Positions 1 to 7,107 of a DNA stretch of 15,821 nt are shown piece by piece. This DNA is from DATFPQ01 sp035264765. Lineage in GTDB: Bacteria; Actinomycetota; Actinomycetes; Actinomycetales; Angustibacteraceae. The stretch is taken from the NCBI GenBank assembly GCA_035264765.1, contig DATFPQ010000095.1:1-15821 (forward strand). The letters run 5' to 3'. The notes under the pieces were generated by a model that was not told the DNA's origin, did not search any database, and saw only the letters and a list, made by a program, of their open reading frames with translations. Made by a program: the position numbers and the translations under genes. How positions within the stretch are numbered: position 1 is the first letter of the stretch; each line of letters begins with the position of its first letter.

Positions 1-443
1 TAGGTGCCGTCGCTCGTGCTGACCGTGCTCTTGAAGGTCGGGTCGAGGCTGCCGACCCAGCTCTCGCTTGTCAGCGGGACGAGGTTCTGTTGCGGCTTGA
101 TCGCTTGGAACAGCGACCCGGAGTTGTACATGAACACATCGCTCATGTCCCCGGTGGACAGCCGTGTCTTGACAAGGTTGTCGCCGTCCGTGCCACCCGG
201 ACGAGTGTCGACCGTGACGGTGATGTTCGGGTTGGCCGCGGTGAAGTCCTTGACCACCTGGTTCGCCATCTTCACGGTGTTGTCCCCGTTGTCGACCAGG
301 AAGGTCAGGCTGACCTTGCCCCCGCTGTCCCCGCTTTCACCCCCGCCGCGCAGGCTCCCCGCACTGCAGGCGCTGGCCAGGGCCAGTGAGCCCGCCAGCG
401 TGACGAGCACCCACGTGGGGCGCCGGGACCGAACCAACCTCAT
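1..443 (-). CDS. Extracellular solute-binding lipoprotein of a CUT1-type sugar ABC transporter (N-terminal part, cut by window edge)
   Basis: Only the first 147 codons lie in the window; the gene continues past the left edge. The product starts with a basic stretch and a hydrophobic signal (residues 11-25) followed by Cys26 in the context LALASAC, an acceptable lipobox, so it is probably a membrane-anchored lipoprotein. After a Gly/Ser-rich linker comes a beta-strand/helix pattern (VSLTFLVDNGDNTVKMANQV, then a PNITVTVDTRPGG-like strand) typical of family 1 extracellular binding proteins (UgpB/MalE-like), which bind oligosaccharides or glycosides. The ATG at 443 is supported by GGAGGT (449-454) five bases upstream. 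Permease genes should follow to the left. It has its own promoter and a LacI-type operator shared with the rhamnosidase gene, so rhamnose-containing oligosaccharides are the likely ligand; that substrate is inferred. The family call is firm, the ligand is not. Confidence 0.85.
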   Translation of the reverse strand, partial: MRLVRSRRPTWVLVTLAGSLALASACSAGSLRGGGESGDSGGKVSLTFLVDNGDNTVKMANQVVKDFTAANPNITVTVDTRPGGTDGDNLVKTRLSTGDMSDVFMYNSGSLFQAIKPQQNLVPLTSESWVGSLDPTFKSTVSTSDGT

Positions 444-483
444 GCGAGACCTCCAGGGATGAGACCCGGCGGACCGGGTTGAT

Positions 484-495
484 TGAATCGTTTCA
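484..495 (-). promoter_or_regulatory. LacI-type operator upstream of the sugar-binding protein gene
   Basis: TGAAACGATTCA on the minus strand is a near-perfect palindrome (TGAA-NCGN-TTCA) with the central CG typical of LacI-family operators. It begins 16 bases after the predicted -10 box, so it would cover the start of transcription. The same 12 bases occur at 3378-3389 before the rhamnosidase gene. No LacI-family gene is in the window. Confidence 0.75.
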
Positions 496-511
496 TGCGC
501 GCTGTTGCAGA

Positions 512-540
512 ACCGTAAACTCCGGGGCCGGGACCGTCAA
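512..540 (-). promoter_or_regulatory. Predicted sigma70-like promoter of the sugar-binding protein gene
   Basis: On the minus strand TTGACG (535-540), a 17-base spacer and TACGGT (512-517) match actinobacterial vegetative promoters well. The -35 box contains the TGA stop codon (537-539) of the rhamnosidase gene, so the promoter is packed against the end of the upstream gene. The start would fall near 505, leaving a leader of about 60 bases with the operator inside it. Confidence 0.65.
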
Positions 541-3359
541 GGCCTTCCGGCAGCTGCCGCCCAGCCGGCCCGCAGCTCCGCCAGGCGCTTGCGCAGCTCG
601 TCCGCGCCGGCGGGTTCCCCCCACTGGACAATGGCCCGGTCGAGCTCGGTGGCCGGGGCGCCGAGGAAGGGCCGCAGCCTGCGGGCAACCTCTGCGTCGT
701 CCTCCGCCAGGCCGGTGTCCACCGCCGCCGTCACGACGTCCCGCCAGGCCCTGGGCGAGTCGAGGACGTGCCGCACCGTCGCGTCCGGGCCCGGCAGCGG
801 CGGCTCGGCGCAGGGGTCGGCCACCTGCCAGGAGTGCGAACCGTGACCCACCTGCACCGGCTCCTCCTGGCCGGGCACGTGAACGGTGGCCCGCGCACCG
901 ACCGGTACCCGCGCCTGCAGGGTCAGCCGGCCGTCGGCCCTCTCCCAGGACGTCGCGGCCTCGCCGTACGGGGTCATGTGCCGCGCCTCGGCGCGGGTCA
1001 GGGCCTCGTGCGGGAGCGGCCGGACGACGATCTCGCGGTAGCCCGGCGCGGCGGGTGCGAGACCGGCGATCGTGCGGTGCATCCAGTCCGCCACCGCGCC
1101 GAGGGCGTAGTGGTTGAACGACGTCATCTCACCGGGGTTGATGCTGCCGTCCGGGAGCATGGAGTCCCAGCGCTCCCAGATGGTCGTTGCGCCCATCGTG
1201 ACGGGGTACAGCCAGGACGGGCAGCCGGTCTCGAGCAGCAGCCGGTAGGCGAGCTCGACGTGTCCAGTCGAGGTCAGCGCGTCGGTCATCAGCGGGGTAC
1301 CGACGAAGCCGGTGCTGATGCGGAAGGCCGAGCCGCGCACCAGGTCGGCGAGGCGGCGGCCGGCTCCCTCGCGCTGCTCCGCGGTCGGCAGCAGCGCCCA
1401 CTCCAGGGCCATGCCATACGCCGTGGCGGCGTCGCTGAGCACCCGGCCGGCCGGCGTCACGTACTCGCGGGCGAAGGCCTCCCGCACTCGGGCGGCCAGG
1501 TCGCCGTACCGGGCCGCCGTCTCCGGGTCGCCGACCACCTCGGCCGCCTCTGCGACGACCTGCGCCGACCGCGCGAGGTGGGCGGTCGCCACGACGTCCG
1601 GGTCGGCCTTCGCCAGGAACGGCTGGTCCGGAGGCGCGGTGGGGTCCAGCCAGTCGCCGAACTGGAAGCCGCCGACCCACAGCCCGCGGTCGTCTGCGGC
1701 GCTCGCCATCCGGTCGACCCACGCGCGCATGCTGGGCAGCTGCCGCCGCAGCAGCTCGACGTCCCCGAAGCGCTGGTACAGGACCCAGGGGACGATCGTG
1801 GCCGCGTCACCCCACGCGGCCGCGGCCGGGCTGTCGCCGCGGATCACGTCCGGGATGACGAACGGCACGGAGCCGTCGGCGTACTGCTCGGCCGCAAGGT
1901 CGGCGAGCCAGGACCGCAGGAACCCGGACGTGTCGAACAGGAAGCTCGCGGAGGGGGAGAACACCTGGATGTCACCGGTCCAGCCGAGCCGCTCGTCGCG
2001 CTGGGGGCAGTCCGTCGGGACGTCGAGGAAGTTGCCGCGCGCTCCCCACACCACGTTGTCGTGCAGCTGGTTCAGCAGCGGGTGCGAGGACGCGAACCAC
2101 CCCGTCCGCTCCAGATCCGAACCGACGACGACCGCTTGCACGTCCTCGGCGCGCAGCTGCGGCACCCCGGTGACCTCGGCGTACCGGAAGCCGTGGAAGG
2201 TGAACGTCGGCTCGAGCACCTCCTCGCCGCCACCGGCGAGCAGGTAGGAGTCGGTGGCCTGTGCCGTGCGCAGTGGGCGCACACCGAGCTCGCCGTGTTC
2301 CAGGACCTCGGCGTGCCGGACGACGACCTCGTCCCCGGCGCGGCCGTGGACGCGCAGCCGGACCCAGCCGACGACGTTCTGGCCGAAGTCGACGAGCGTG
2401 GCGCCTGAGGGCGACGTCAGCACCTCGGTGGCCGGCAGGACGTCGGTCACCCGCACCGGAGGTCCGTCGGGGGCGACGAGGCGCGACAGGTCCCCGTCGA
2501 CCACCTCGACGGGCTCAGCCTCGCCCGTGGGCTCCGCGGCCCGCCGAAGGTCGGTGCGCTGCCCGTCGTACAGGTCGTCGGTCAGCACCTCGCTCTCCCG
2601 GGCGGTCCACGACCCGTCGGTGGCGAGCACGTGGACGGTGCCGTCGGAGGTCGTGACCTCCAGCTGCGCCAGCAGCGCCAGTCGGTCGCCGTACAGCGCG
2701 CGCCGACCGTGGAATCCGAGCCGCCCGCGGTACCACCCGTTGCCCAGCAGCACCTCGATCACGTTCTGGCCTGGACGCACCAGGTCGGTGACGTCGTAGG
2801 TCTGGTAGCGCAGGCGGTTCGGGTAGCTCGTCCAGCCCGGAGCGAGCTGCTCCTCCCCGACCCGTCGGCCGTTCAGCTCGGCGACGTAGATTCCGTGCGC
2901 GGTCGCGTACAGCCGCGCGCGCACGACCTCGTCGGGCAGCGCGAGGGTTCCCGACAGGACCGGGGCCGGCGCCTCCAGGCCGCCGACCGTCACGGGAGTC
3001 ACGAAGGCGGCGGTCCAGTCCGACGCCTCCAGCAGCCCCGCCTCGACGACCGCGGGCTCGCTCCAGCCGGTCCACTCGCGGGCGTCACGGACTCGCACCC
3101 GGATGGTTGCCCGCTCCCGGGACGCGAGTGGCCGCACCGGCCAGGAGACGAGGACCTGGTCGGCCGACTCGACCTCCTGGACCTCCGGTTGCTGCCCGTC
3201 CCGGGTCACCTCGACCTGGTAGCCGGCCGGCGCGAAGTCGGGGTCGGCGTCCGGCAGGTACCAGGACAGGCGCGGCATCGCGGTTCCGATGCCGAGCGCC
3301 GGTCGCCCGGTCTTACGGTGCTCGAACCGGACGGCAGTGGGGTTGGCGGCCTTCGCCAT
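537..3359 (-). CDS. Cytoplasmic alpha-L-rhamnosidase, glycoside hydrolase family 78
   Basis: The 940-residue protein removes terminal alpha-L-rhamnose from rhamnosides by an inverting mechanism. It has the usual GH78 layout: an N-terminal strand ending LGIGTAMPRLSWYL, beta-sandwich domains, a linker strand with FGQN (325-328), an (alpha/alpha)6 barrel from about residue 420 to 760, and a C-terminal beta-sandwich. The signature DCPQRDERLGW (450-460) holds the expected general acid Glu456; WERWD (728-732) carries Glu729, the probable partner of the catalytic base. There is no signal peptide, so it acts on imported substrates. The ATG at 3359 follows AGGAGG by eight bases. Residues 848-940 form an extra helix-rich tail beyond the normal end of the family. 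Its own promoter and LacI-type operator lie just upstream. The family is certain; the natural substrate (plant flavonoid, pectin fragment or other) cannot be told. Confidence 0.95.
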   Translation of the reverse strand: MAKAANPTAVRFEHRKTGRPALGIGTAMPRLSWYLPDADPDFAPAGYQVEVTRDGQQPEVQEVESADQVLVSWPVRPLASRERATIRVRVRDAREWTGWSEPAVVEAGLLEASDWTAAFVTPVTVGGLEAPAPVLSGTLALPDEVVRARLYATAHGIYVAELNGRRVGEEQLAPGWTSYPNRLRYQTYDVTDLVRPGQNVIEVLLGNGWYRGRLGFHGRRALYGDRLALLAQLEVTTSDGTVHVLATDGSWTARESEVLTDDLYDGQRTDLRRAAEPTGEAEPVEVVDGDLSRLVAPDGPPVRVTDVLPATEVLTSPSGATLVDFGQNVVGWVRLRVHGRAGDEVVVRHAEVLEHGELGVRPLRTAQATDSYLLAGGGEEVLEPTFTFHGFRYAEVTGVPQLRAEDVQAVVVGSDLERTGWFASSHPLLNQLHDNVVWGARGNFLDVPTDCPQRDERLGWTGDIQVFSPSASFLFDTSGFLRSWLADLAAEQYADGSVPFVIPDVIRGDSPAAAAWGDAATIVPWVLYQRFGDVELLRRQLPSMRAWVDRMASAADDRGLWVGGFQFGDWLDPTAPPDQPFLAKADPDVVATAHLARSAQVVAEAAEVVGDPETAARYGDLAARVREAFAREYVTPAGRVLSDAATAYGMALEWALLPTAEQREGAGRRLADLVRGSAFRISTGFVGTPLMTDALTSTGHVELAYRLLLETGCPSWLYPVTMGATTIWERWDSMLPDGSINPGEMTSFNHYALGAVADWMHRTIAGLAPAAPGYREIVVRPLPHEALTRAEARHMTPYGEAATSWERADGRLTLQARVPVGARATVHVPGQEEPVQVGHGSHSWQVADPCAEPPLPGPDATVRHVLDSPRAWRDVVTAAVDTGLAEDDAEVARRLRPFLGAPATELDRAIVQWGEPAGADELRKRLAELRAGWAAAAGRP

Positions 3360-3377
3360 GCGATGTTCCTCCTGTTG

Positions 3378-3389
3378 TGAATCGTTTCA
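3378..3389 (-). promoter_or_regulatory. LacI-type operator upstream of the rhamnosidase gene
   Basis: This is an exact second copy of TGAAACGATTCA (minus strand), ending 18 bases before the ATG at 3359 and just upstream of its Shine-Dalgarno. The flanking bases differ from those of the copy at 484-495, so the 12-mer itself appears to be what is conserved. It lies about 13 bases after the predicted -10 box, similar to the first site. Confidence 0.75.
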
Positions 3390-3402
3390 AAAGCCGGGCC
3401 TG

Positions 3403-3431
3403 AGACTTCCAAGGCCTCGCCGTGCCGTCAA
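3403..3431 (-). promoter_or_regulatory. Candidate promoter of the rhamnosidase gene
   Basis: Minus-strand TTGACG (3426-3431) is a good -35 box. At 17 bases spacing the -10 position reads AAGTCT (3403-3408), a poor match, so the -10 call is weak. The distance from -35 to the LacI-type operator nearly equals that at the 512-540 promoter, which supports the placement. Confidence 0.4.
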
Positions 3432-3449
3432 TACCCCTCAGCCGGCGGA

Positions 3450-4931
3450 TTAGCCGAAGACGCGACGCTCGGCGGCGTCCCAGTCGGCCGCCGAGCCACG
3501 GGGGGAGTACGTCGCAAGCTCCTGGGTCGTCGTCAGCAGGGTCCGCAGGTCCGCGAGGTTGCCGGACAGGACACCGAGAGCGCGGGCCTGCACCAGGACG
3601 TTCCCGAGGGCGGTGGCCTCGACGGGCCCGGCGACGACGGGCAGCCCGCAGGCGTCGGCGGTGAGCTGGCACAGCAGCGCGTTGCGGGCGCCGCCACCGA
3701 CGACATGCACCACGTCGACCTCGGAGCCGGACAGCTCCTGCGCCTCGCGCACCGCCCTGCGGTGCGCGAGGGCCAGGCTGTCGACGATGCAGCGCAGCAC
3801 CTCGGGCGGGTTCTCCGGTGGGCGCTGGCCGGTCTCGCGGCACAGGTCACGGATGCGCTGCGGGATGTCGCCGGGAGGCAGGAACCGCGGGTCGTCGGGG
3901 TCGACGACCGCGGCGAACGGCTCGGCGACCGCGGCCTCGGCGAGCAGGCGTGGCAGGTCCGCGGCGCTCGCGCCCCAGGTGCGCAGCGACTCCTGCACCA
4001 GCCAGAGGCCCATGACGTTGCGCAGGTACCGGACGGTGCCGTCCACACCGAGCTCGTTGGTGAAGTTGGCCCGGCGGCTGGCCTCGGTGAGCACCGGTTC
4101 CGGCAGCTCGACGCCCACGAGCGACCAGGTGCCGCAGGAGATGTACGCGAACCGGTCCGACGTCGCGGGGACGCCCACCACGGCCGAGGCGGTGTCGTGC
4201 GAGCCCACCGCGACGACGGGCAGCGGGCCGGACAGGCCGGTGTCGTCGAGTACCTGGGCCTGCAGCTCGCCGACCCGCTGGCCGGGCTCGACGACCGACG
4301 GGAACAGTCCCCGCTCGATCCCCAGCCGGCCGAGAAGCTCGGCGGACCAGTCCCGGCGGGTCACGTCCAGCAGCTGCGTGGTCGAGGCGTTGGTCAGTTC
4401 CGCGACCTCGGCGCCGGTGAGCCAGTGTGCCAGCAGGTCGGGGACGAGCAACAACCGTTGCGCCGCCGCGAGCTGCGGCGTGCCCGCGGCCGCCACGAGC
4501 TGGTACACCGTGTTGAACGGCAGGAACTGCACGCCGGTGATGGCGTACAGCTCCTCGGCCGGGACGTCAGCCAGCACCTTCTCGAGGACGCCGTTGGTCC
4601 GGCCATCCCGGTAGTGCACCGGGTTGCCCAGGAGCGCCCCCGTGGCGTCCAGCAAGCCGTAGTCGACCGCCCAGGTGTCGATGCCGACGGCGTCGATGCC
4701 GACGCCGTCGGAGCCGGCCGCCCGTCCTGCGGCTCGCAGCCCGTCGAGGACCCCCCGGTAGATGGCCAGGACGTCCCAGTGCAGCGTGGCGCCCAGGCGC
4801 ACGGGGCCGTTGGGGAACCGGCTCACCTCCTCGAGCCGCAGCTCTTCGGAGGTGACCCGGCCCACCATCACCCGCCCGCTCGAGGCGCCGACGTCCACGG
4901 CGGCCACGGAGGCGCTGCTCGGCTGACTCAC
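3450..4931 (-). CDS. rhaB: Rhamnulokinase (FGGY family)
   Basis: The 493-residue kinase phosphorylates L-rhamnulose with ATP to L-rhamnulose-1-phosphate in the cytoplasm. Visible FGGY features are the N-terminal phosphate-binding DVGASSGR (13-20), GIDTWAVDYGLLD (83-95) in the sugar site, GSHDTASA (243-250) with the probable catalytic base Asp246, GTWSLVGVE (267-275), NELGVDGTVRYLRNVMGLWLVQE-like sequence typical of RhaB, and VGGGARN (411-417) in the ATP site. Length is normal for the family. The start is GTG at 4931, with AGGGAG about eight bases upstream; translation from there gives the conserved N-terminus. It lies 26 bases after the rhaEW stop with no terminator visible between them, so the two are probably co-transcribed. 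It is the step between the missing isomerase and RhaEW. Confidence 0.93.
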   Translation of the reverse strand: MSQPSSASVAAVDVGASSGRVMVGRVTSEELRLEEVSRFPNGPVRLGATLHWDVLAIYRGVLDGLRAAGRAAGSDGVGIDAVGIDTWAVDYGLLDATGALLGNPVHYRDGRTNGVLEKVLADVPAEELYAITGVQFLPFNTVYQLVAAAGTPQLAAAQRLLLVPDLLAHWLTGAEVAELTNASTTQLLDVTRRDWSAELLGRLGIERGLFPSVVEPGQRVGELQAQVLDDTGLSGPLPVVAVGSHDTASAVVGVPATSDRFAYISCGTWSLVGVELPEPVLTEASRRANFTNELGVDGTVRYLRNVMGLWLVQESLRTWGASAADLPRLLAEAAVAEPFAAVVDPDDPRFLPPGDIPQRIRDLCRETGQRPPENPPEVLRCIVDSLALAHRRAVREAQELSGSEVDVVHVVGGGARNALLCQLTADACGLPVVAGPVEATALGNVLVQARALGVLSGNLADLRTLLTTTQELATYSPRGSAADWDAAERRVFG

Positions 4932-4957
4932 TTCTCAATCTCCCTGTGCAGGCGAGG

Positions 4958-6994
4958 TCAGCGCAGGAAGGCGGCGGCGACGCCCGAGTCGACCGGGATG
5001 TGGAGTCCGGTGGTCCGGGACAGCTCACCGCCGGTCAGGGCGAAGACGGCGTCGGCGACGTGCTCGGGCAGCACCTCGCGCTTGAGCAGGGTGCGCTGGG
5101 CGTAGAACTCGCCGAGCTTGTCCTCCGGGACCCCGTACACGGCGGCCCGGCTGGCGCCCCACCCGCCGGCGAAGATGCCGGACCCGCGCACCACGCCGTC
5201 CGGGTTGATGCCGTTGACCCGGATCTGCTGCCCGCCGAGCTCGGCGGCCAGCAGCCGCACCTGGTGCGCCTGGTCGGCCTTGGTCGCGCCGTAGGCGATG
5301 TTGTTCGGGCCGGCGAACAGGCTGTTCTTGCTGGAGATGTAGACGATGTCCCCGCCCATGCCCTGCGCGCCCATGACCTTGGCGGCCTCGCGGGAGACCA
5401 GGAAGGAGCCCTTGGCCATCACGTCGTGCTGGAGGTCCCAGTCGTGCTCGGTGGTCTCCAGCAGCGGCTTGGAGATGGACAGGCCGGCGTTGTTCACAAC
5501 AAGGTCTACGCCGCCGAAGGCGAGCACCGCGGCCTGGAAGGCGGCGGCGACCTGGTCGCCGTCCGAGACGTCCGCGGACACTCCGACGGCGACGTCGGTG
5601 CTGCCGATCCCAGCAGCAACCTCGCTGGCCTTGGCCGGGTCGAGGTCCGCGACCACCACGCACGCGCCCTCGGCGGCCAGTCGCTCGGCGATCGCCTTGC
5701 CGATGCCCGACGCGGCGCCGGTCACCAGCGCGACCCGGGTGGCCAGGGGCTTGGGCTTGGGCATCCGCTGGAGCTTAGCCTCCTCCAGCGACCAGTACTC
5801 GATGCGGAACTTCTCGCTCTCGTCGATCGGAGCGTACGTCGACACCGACTCCGCACCGCGCATCACGTTGATCGCGTTGACGTAGAACTCACCGGCCACG
5901 CGGGCGGTCTGCTTGTTGGCACCGAACGAGAACATGCCGACGCCGGGTACCAGGACGATCGCCGGGTCGGCGCCACGGATGGCCGGCGAGTCCGGCGTCG
6001 CGTGCCGCTCGTAGTAGGCGCGGTAGTCCGCCCGGTAGGCCTCGTGCAGCTCGCGCAGCCGGGCAACTGTCTCCTCCAGCGGCGCGGACGGCGGCAGGTC
6101 GAGCACCATCGGACGCACCTTGGTGCGCAGGAAGTGGTCGGGGCAGGACGTGCCAAGCGCGGCCAGTCGCGGGTGCTCGGCGCGGGCCACGAACTCCAGC
6201 ACCTCCCCGGAGTCGGTGAAGTGCCCGACCTGGGGACGGTCCGTGGAGGCCAGGCCGCGGAGGACCGGGGCCAGCGCCGCGGCGCGCGCCCGCCGCTGGG
6301 CGTCCGGCAACGGCTCGTAGCCCGGGACCACCGGACCGAACGGGTCGGCCTTGCCCTTGCGCGCCAGGAACTGCGTTGCGGCGTTGATGATGTCGAGCGA
6401 GTTGGCCTCGCACTCCTCGCTGGTGGCACCCCACGCCGTGATGCCGTGGCCGCCCAGGATGACGCCGATCGCCTGCGGGTTGGCCGCCTTGATGGCGGCG
6501 ATGTCGAGGCCGAGCTGGAAGCCCGGACGCCGCCACGGCACCCAGGCGACCCGGTCGCCGAAGCACTCCTTGGTGAGCGCCTCGCCGTCCGCCGCGGTGG
6601 CCAGCGCGATGCCGGCGTCGGGGTGCAGGTGGTCGACGTGTGCGGCGTCCACGAGCCCGTGCATGGCGGTGTCGATGGACGGCGCCGCGCCGCCCTTGCC
6701 GTGCAGGCAGAAGTCGAAGGCGGCGACCATCTCGTCCTCGCGCTCGACTCCGGGGTACACGTCGACCAGCGAGCGCAGCCGGTCCAGCCGCAGTACGGCC
6801 AGACCGCTCTCGGTCAGCGTGCCCAGGTCGCCACCGGACCCCTTCACCCACAGCAGCTCGATCGGCTGGTTGGTCACGGGGTCGGTCTCGCTGCCCTCGG
6901 CGGAGGTGTTCCCGCCGGCGTAGTTGGTGTTGCGCGGGTCGGAGCCGAGTCGGTTGCTTCGCGCCAGCAGCGCGGCCACCTCTGGGTTCGTCAT
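4958..6994 (-). CDS. rhaEW: Bifunctional L-rhamnulose-1-phosphate aldolase / L-lactaldehyde dehydrogenase (class II aldolase-SDR fusion)
   Basis: The 678-residue protein joins two enzymes. Residues 1 to about 400 are a class II aldolase-like domain with a GGNTSAEG phosphate-site motif, zinc ligands in HVDHLH (119-124; His122 and His124) and a third His at about 183 (GGHG). Residues from about 420 are a short-chain dehydrogenase with TGAASGIG (425-432), NNAG, and a catalytic set of Ser555, Tyr568 and Lys572 (YGATK). Characterised RhaEW proteins split rhamnulose-1-phosphate into DHAP and L-lactaldehyde and oxidise the aldehyde to L-lactate with NAD. The ATG at 6994 (MTNPEVAAL) is chosen because GAGGA lies eight bases upstream; an in-frame extension to 7087 encodes non-conserved, proline-rich sequence. 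It follows the transporter genes and precedes rhaB. Fusions of this kind are often annotated only as bifunctional aldolase/short-chain dehydrogenase. Confidence 0.93.
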   Translation of the reverse strand: MTNPEVAALLARSNRLGSDPRNTNYAGGNTSAEGSETDPVTNQPIELLWVKGSGGDLGTLTESGLAVLRLDRLRSLVDVYPGVEREDEMVAAFDFCLHGKGGAAPSIDTAMHGLVDAAHVDHLHPDAGIALATAADGEALTKECFGDRVAWVPWRRPGFQLGLDIAAIKAANPQAIGVILGGHGITAWGATSEECEANSLDIINAATQFLARKGKADPFGPVVPGYEPLPDAQRRARAAALAPVLRGLASTDRPQVGHFTDSGEVLEFVARAEHPRLAALGTSCPDHFLRTKVRPMVLDLPPSAPLEETVARLRELHEAYRADYRAYYERHATPDSPAIRGADPAIVLVPGVGMFSFGANKQTARVAGEFYVNAINVMRGAESVSTYAPIDESEKFRIEYWSLEEAKLQRMPKPKPLATRVALVTGAASGIGKAIAERLAAEGACVVVADLDPAKASEVAAGIGSTDVAVGVSADVSDGDQVAAAFQAAVLAFGGVDLVVNNAGLSISKPLLETTEHDWDLQHDVMAKGSFLVSREAAKVMGAQGMGGDIVYISSKNSLFAGPNNIAYGATKADQAHQVRLLAAELGGQQIRVNGINPDGVVRGSGIFAGGWGASRAAVYGVPEDKLGEFYAQRTLLKREVLPEHVADAVFALTGGELSRTTGLHIPVDSGVAAAFLR

Positions 6995-7032
6995 GGTGAG
7001 ATTCCTCGTGTCCTCGGGTCGATGGTTGGGGG

Positions 7033-7107
7033 TCAGCGTGGGTTGGTGTGCTGGTACGTGGGCAGCAGGTCCTTGAAGGGAAAGCACAGGCGTCTCGTAG
7101 CGCTCAT
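7033..7107 (-). CDS. 24-residue ORF coupled to rhaQ; possible remnant of a rhamnose mutarotase gene
   Basis: A 24-codon ORF starts at ATG 7107, overlapping the rhaQ stop as ATGA, and ends with TGA at 7033-7035. A full AGGAGGT Shine-Dalgarno (7118-7124) inside the end of rhaQ precedes it, which makes translation plausible. Residues 5-12 read RRLCFPFK, which resembles my recollection of actinobacterial RhaM/RhaU mutarotase N-termini (RVCF..K). In Rhizobium leguminosarum a mutarotase gene (rhaU) follows rhaQ. The rest of the peptide shows no such likeness, and there is no room for the missing ~80 residues before rhaEW. It may be a deletion remnant, a small functional peptide, or a coupling leader for rhaEW 38 bases downstream. 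No function is assigned. Confidence 0.4.
   Translation of the reverse strand: MSATRRLCFPFKDLLPTYQHTNPR

Noticed and set aside
768..2408. 546-codon plus-strand open frame opposite the rhamnosidase gene
   Set aside because: Shadow frame with no domain; GH78 catalytic motifs lie on the other strand.
3397..3416. Inverted repeat GGCCT/AGGCC between rhaB and the rhamnosidase gene as a terminator
   Set aside because: Only a 5-bp stem with a 10-base loop and no T-tract; expected by chance at this GC content, and it overlaps the presumed promoter.
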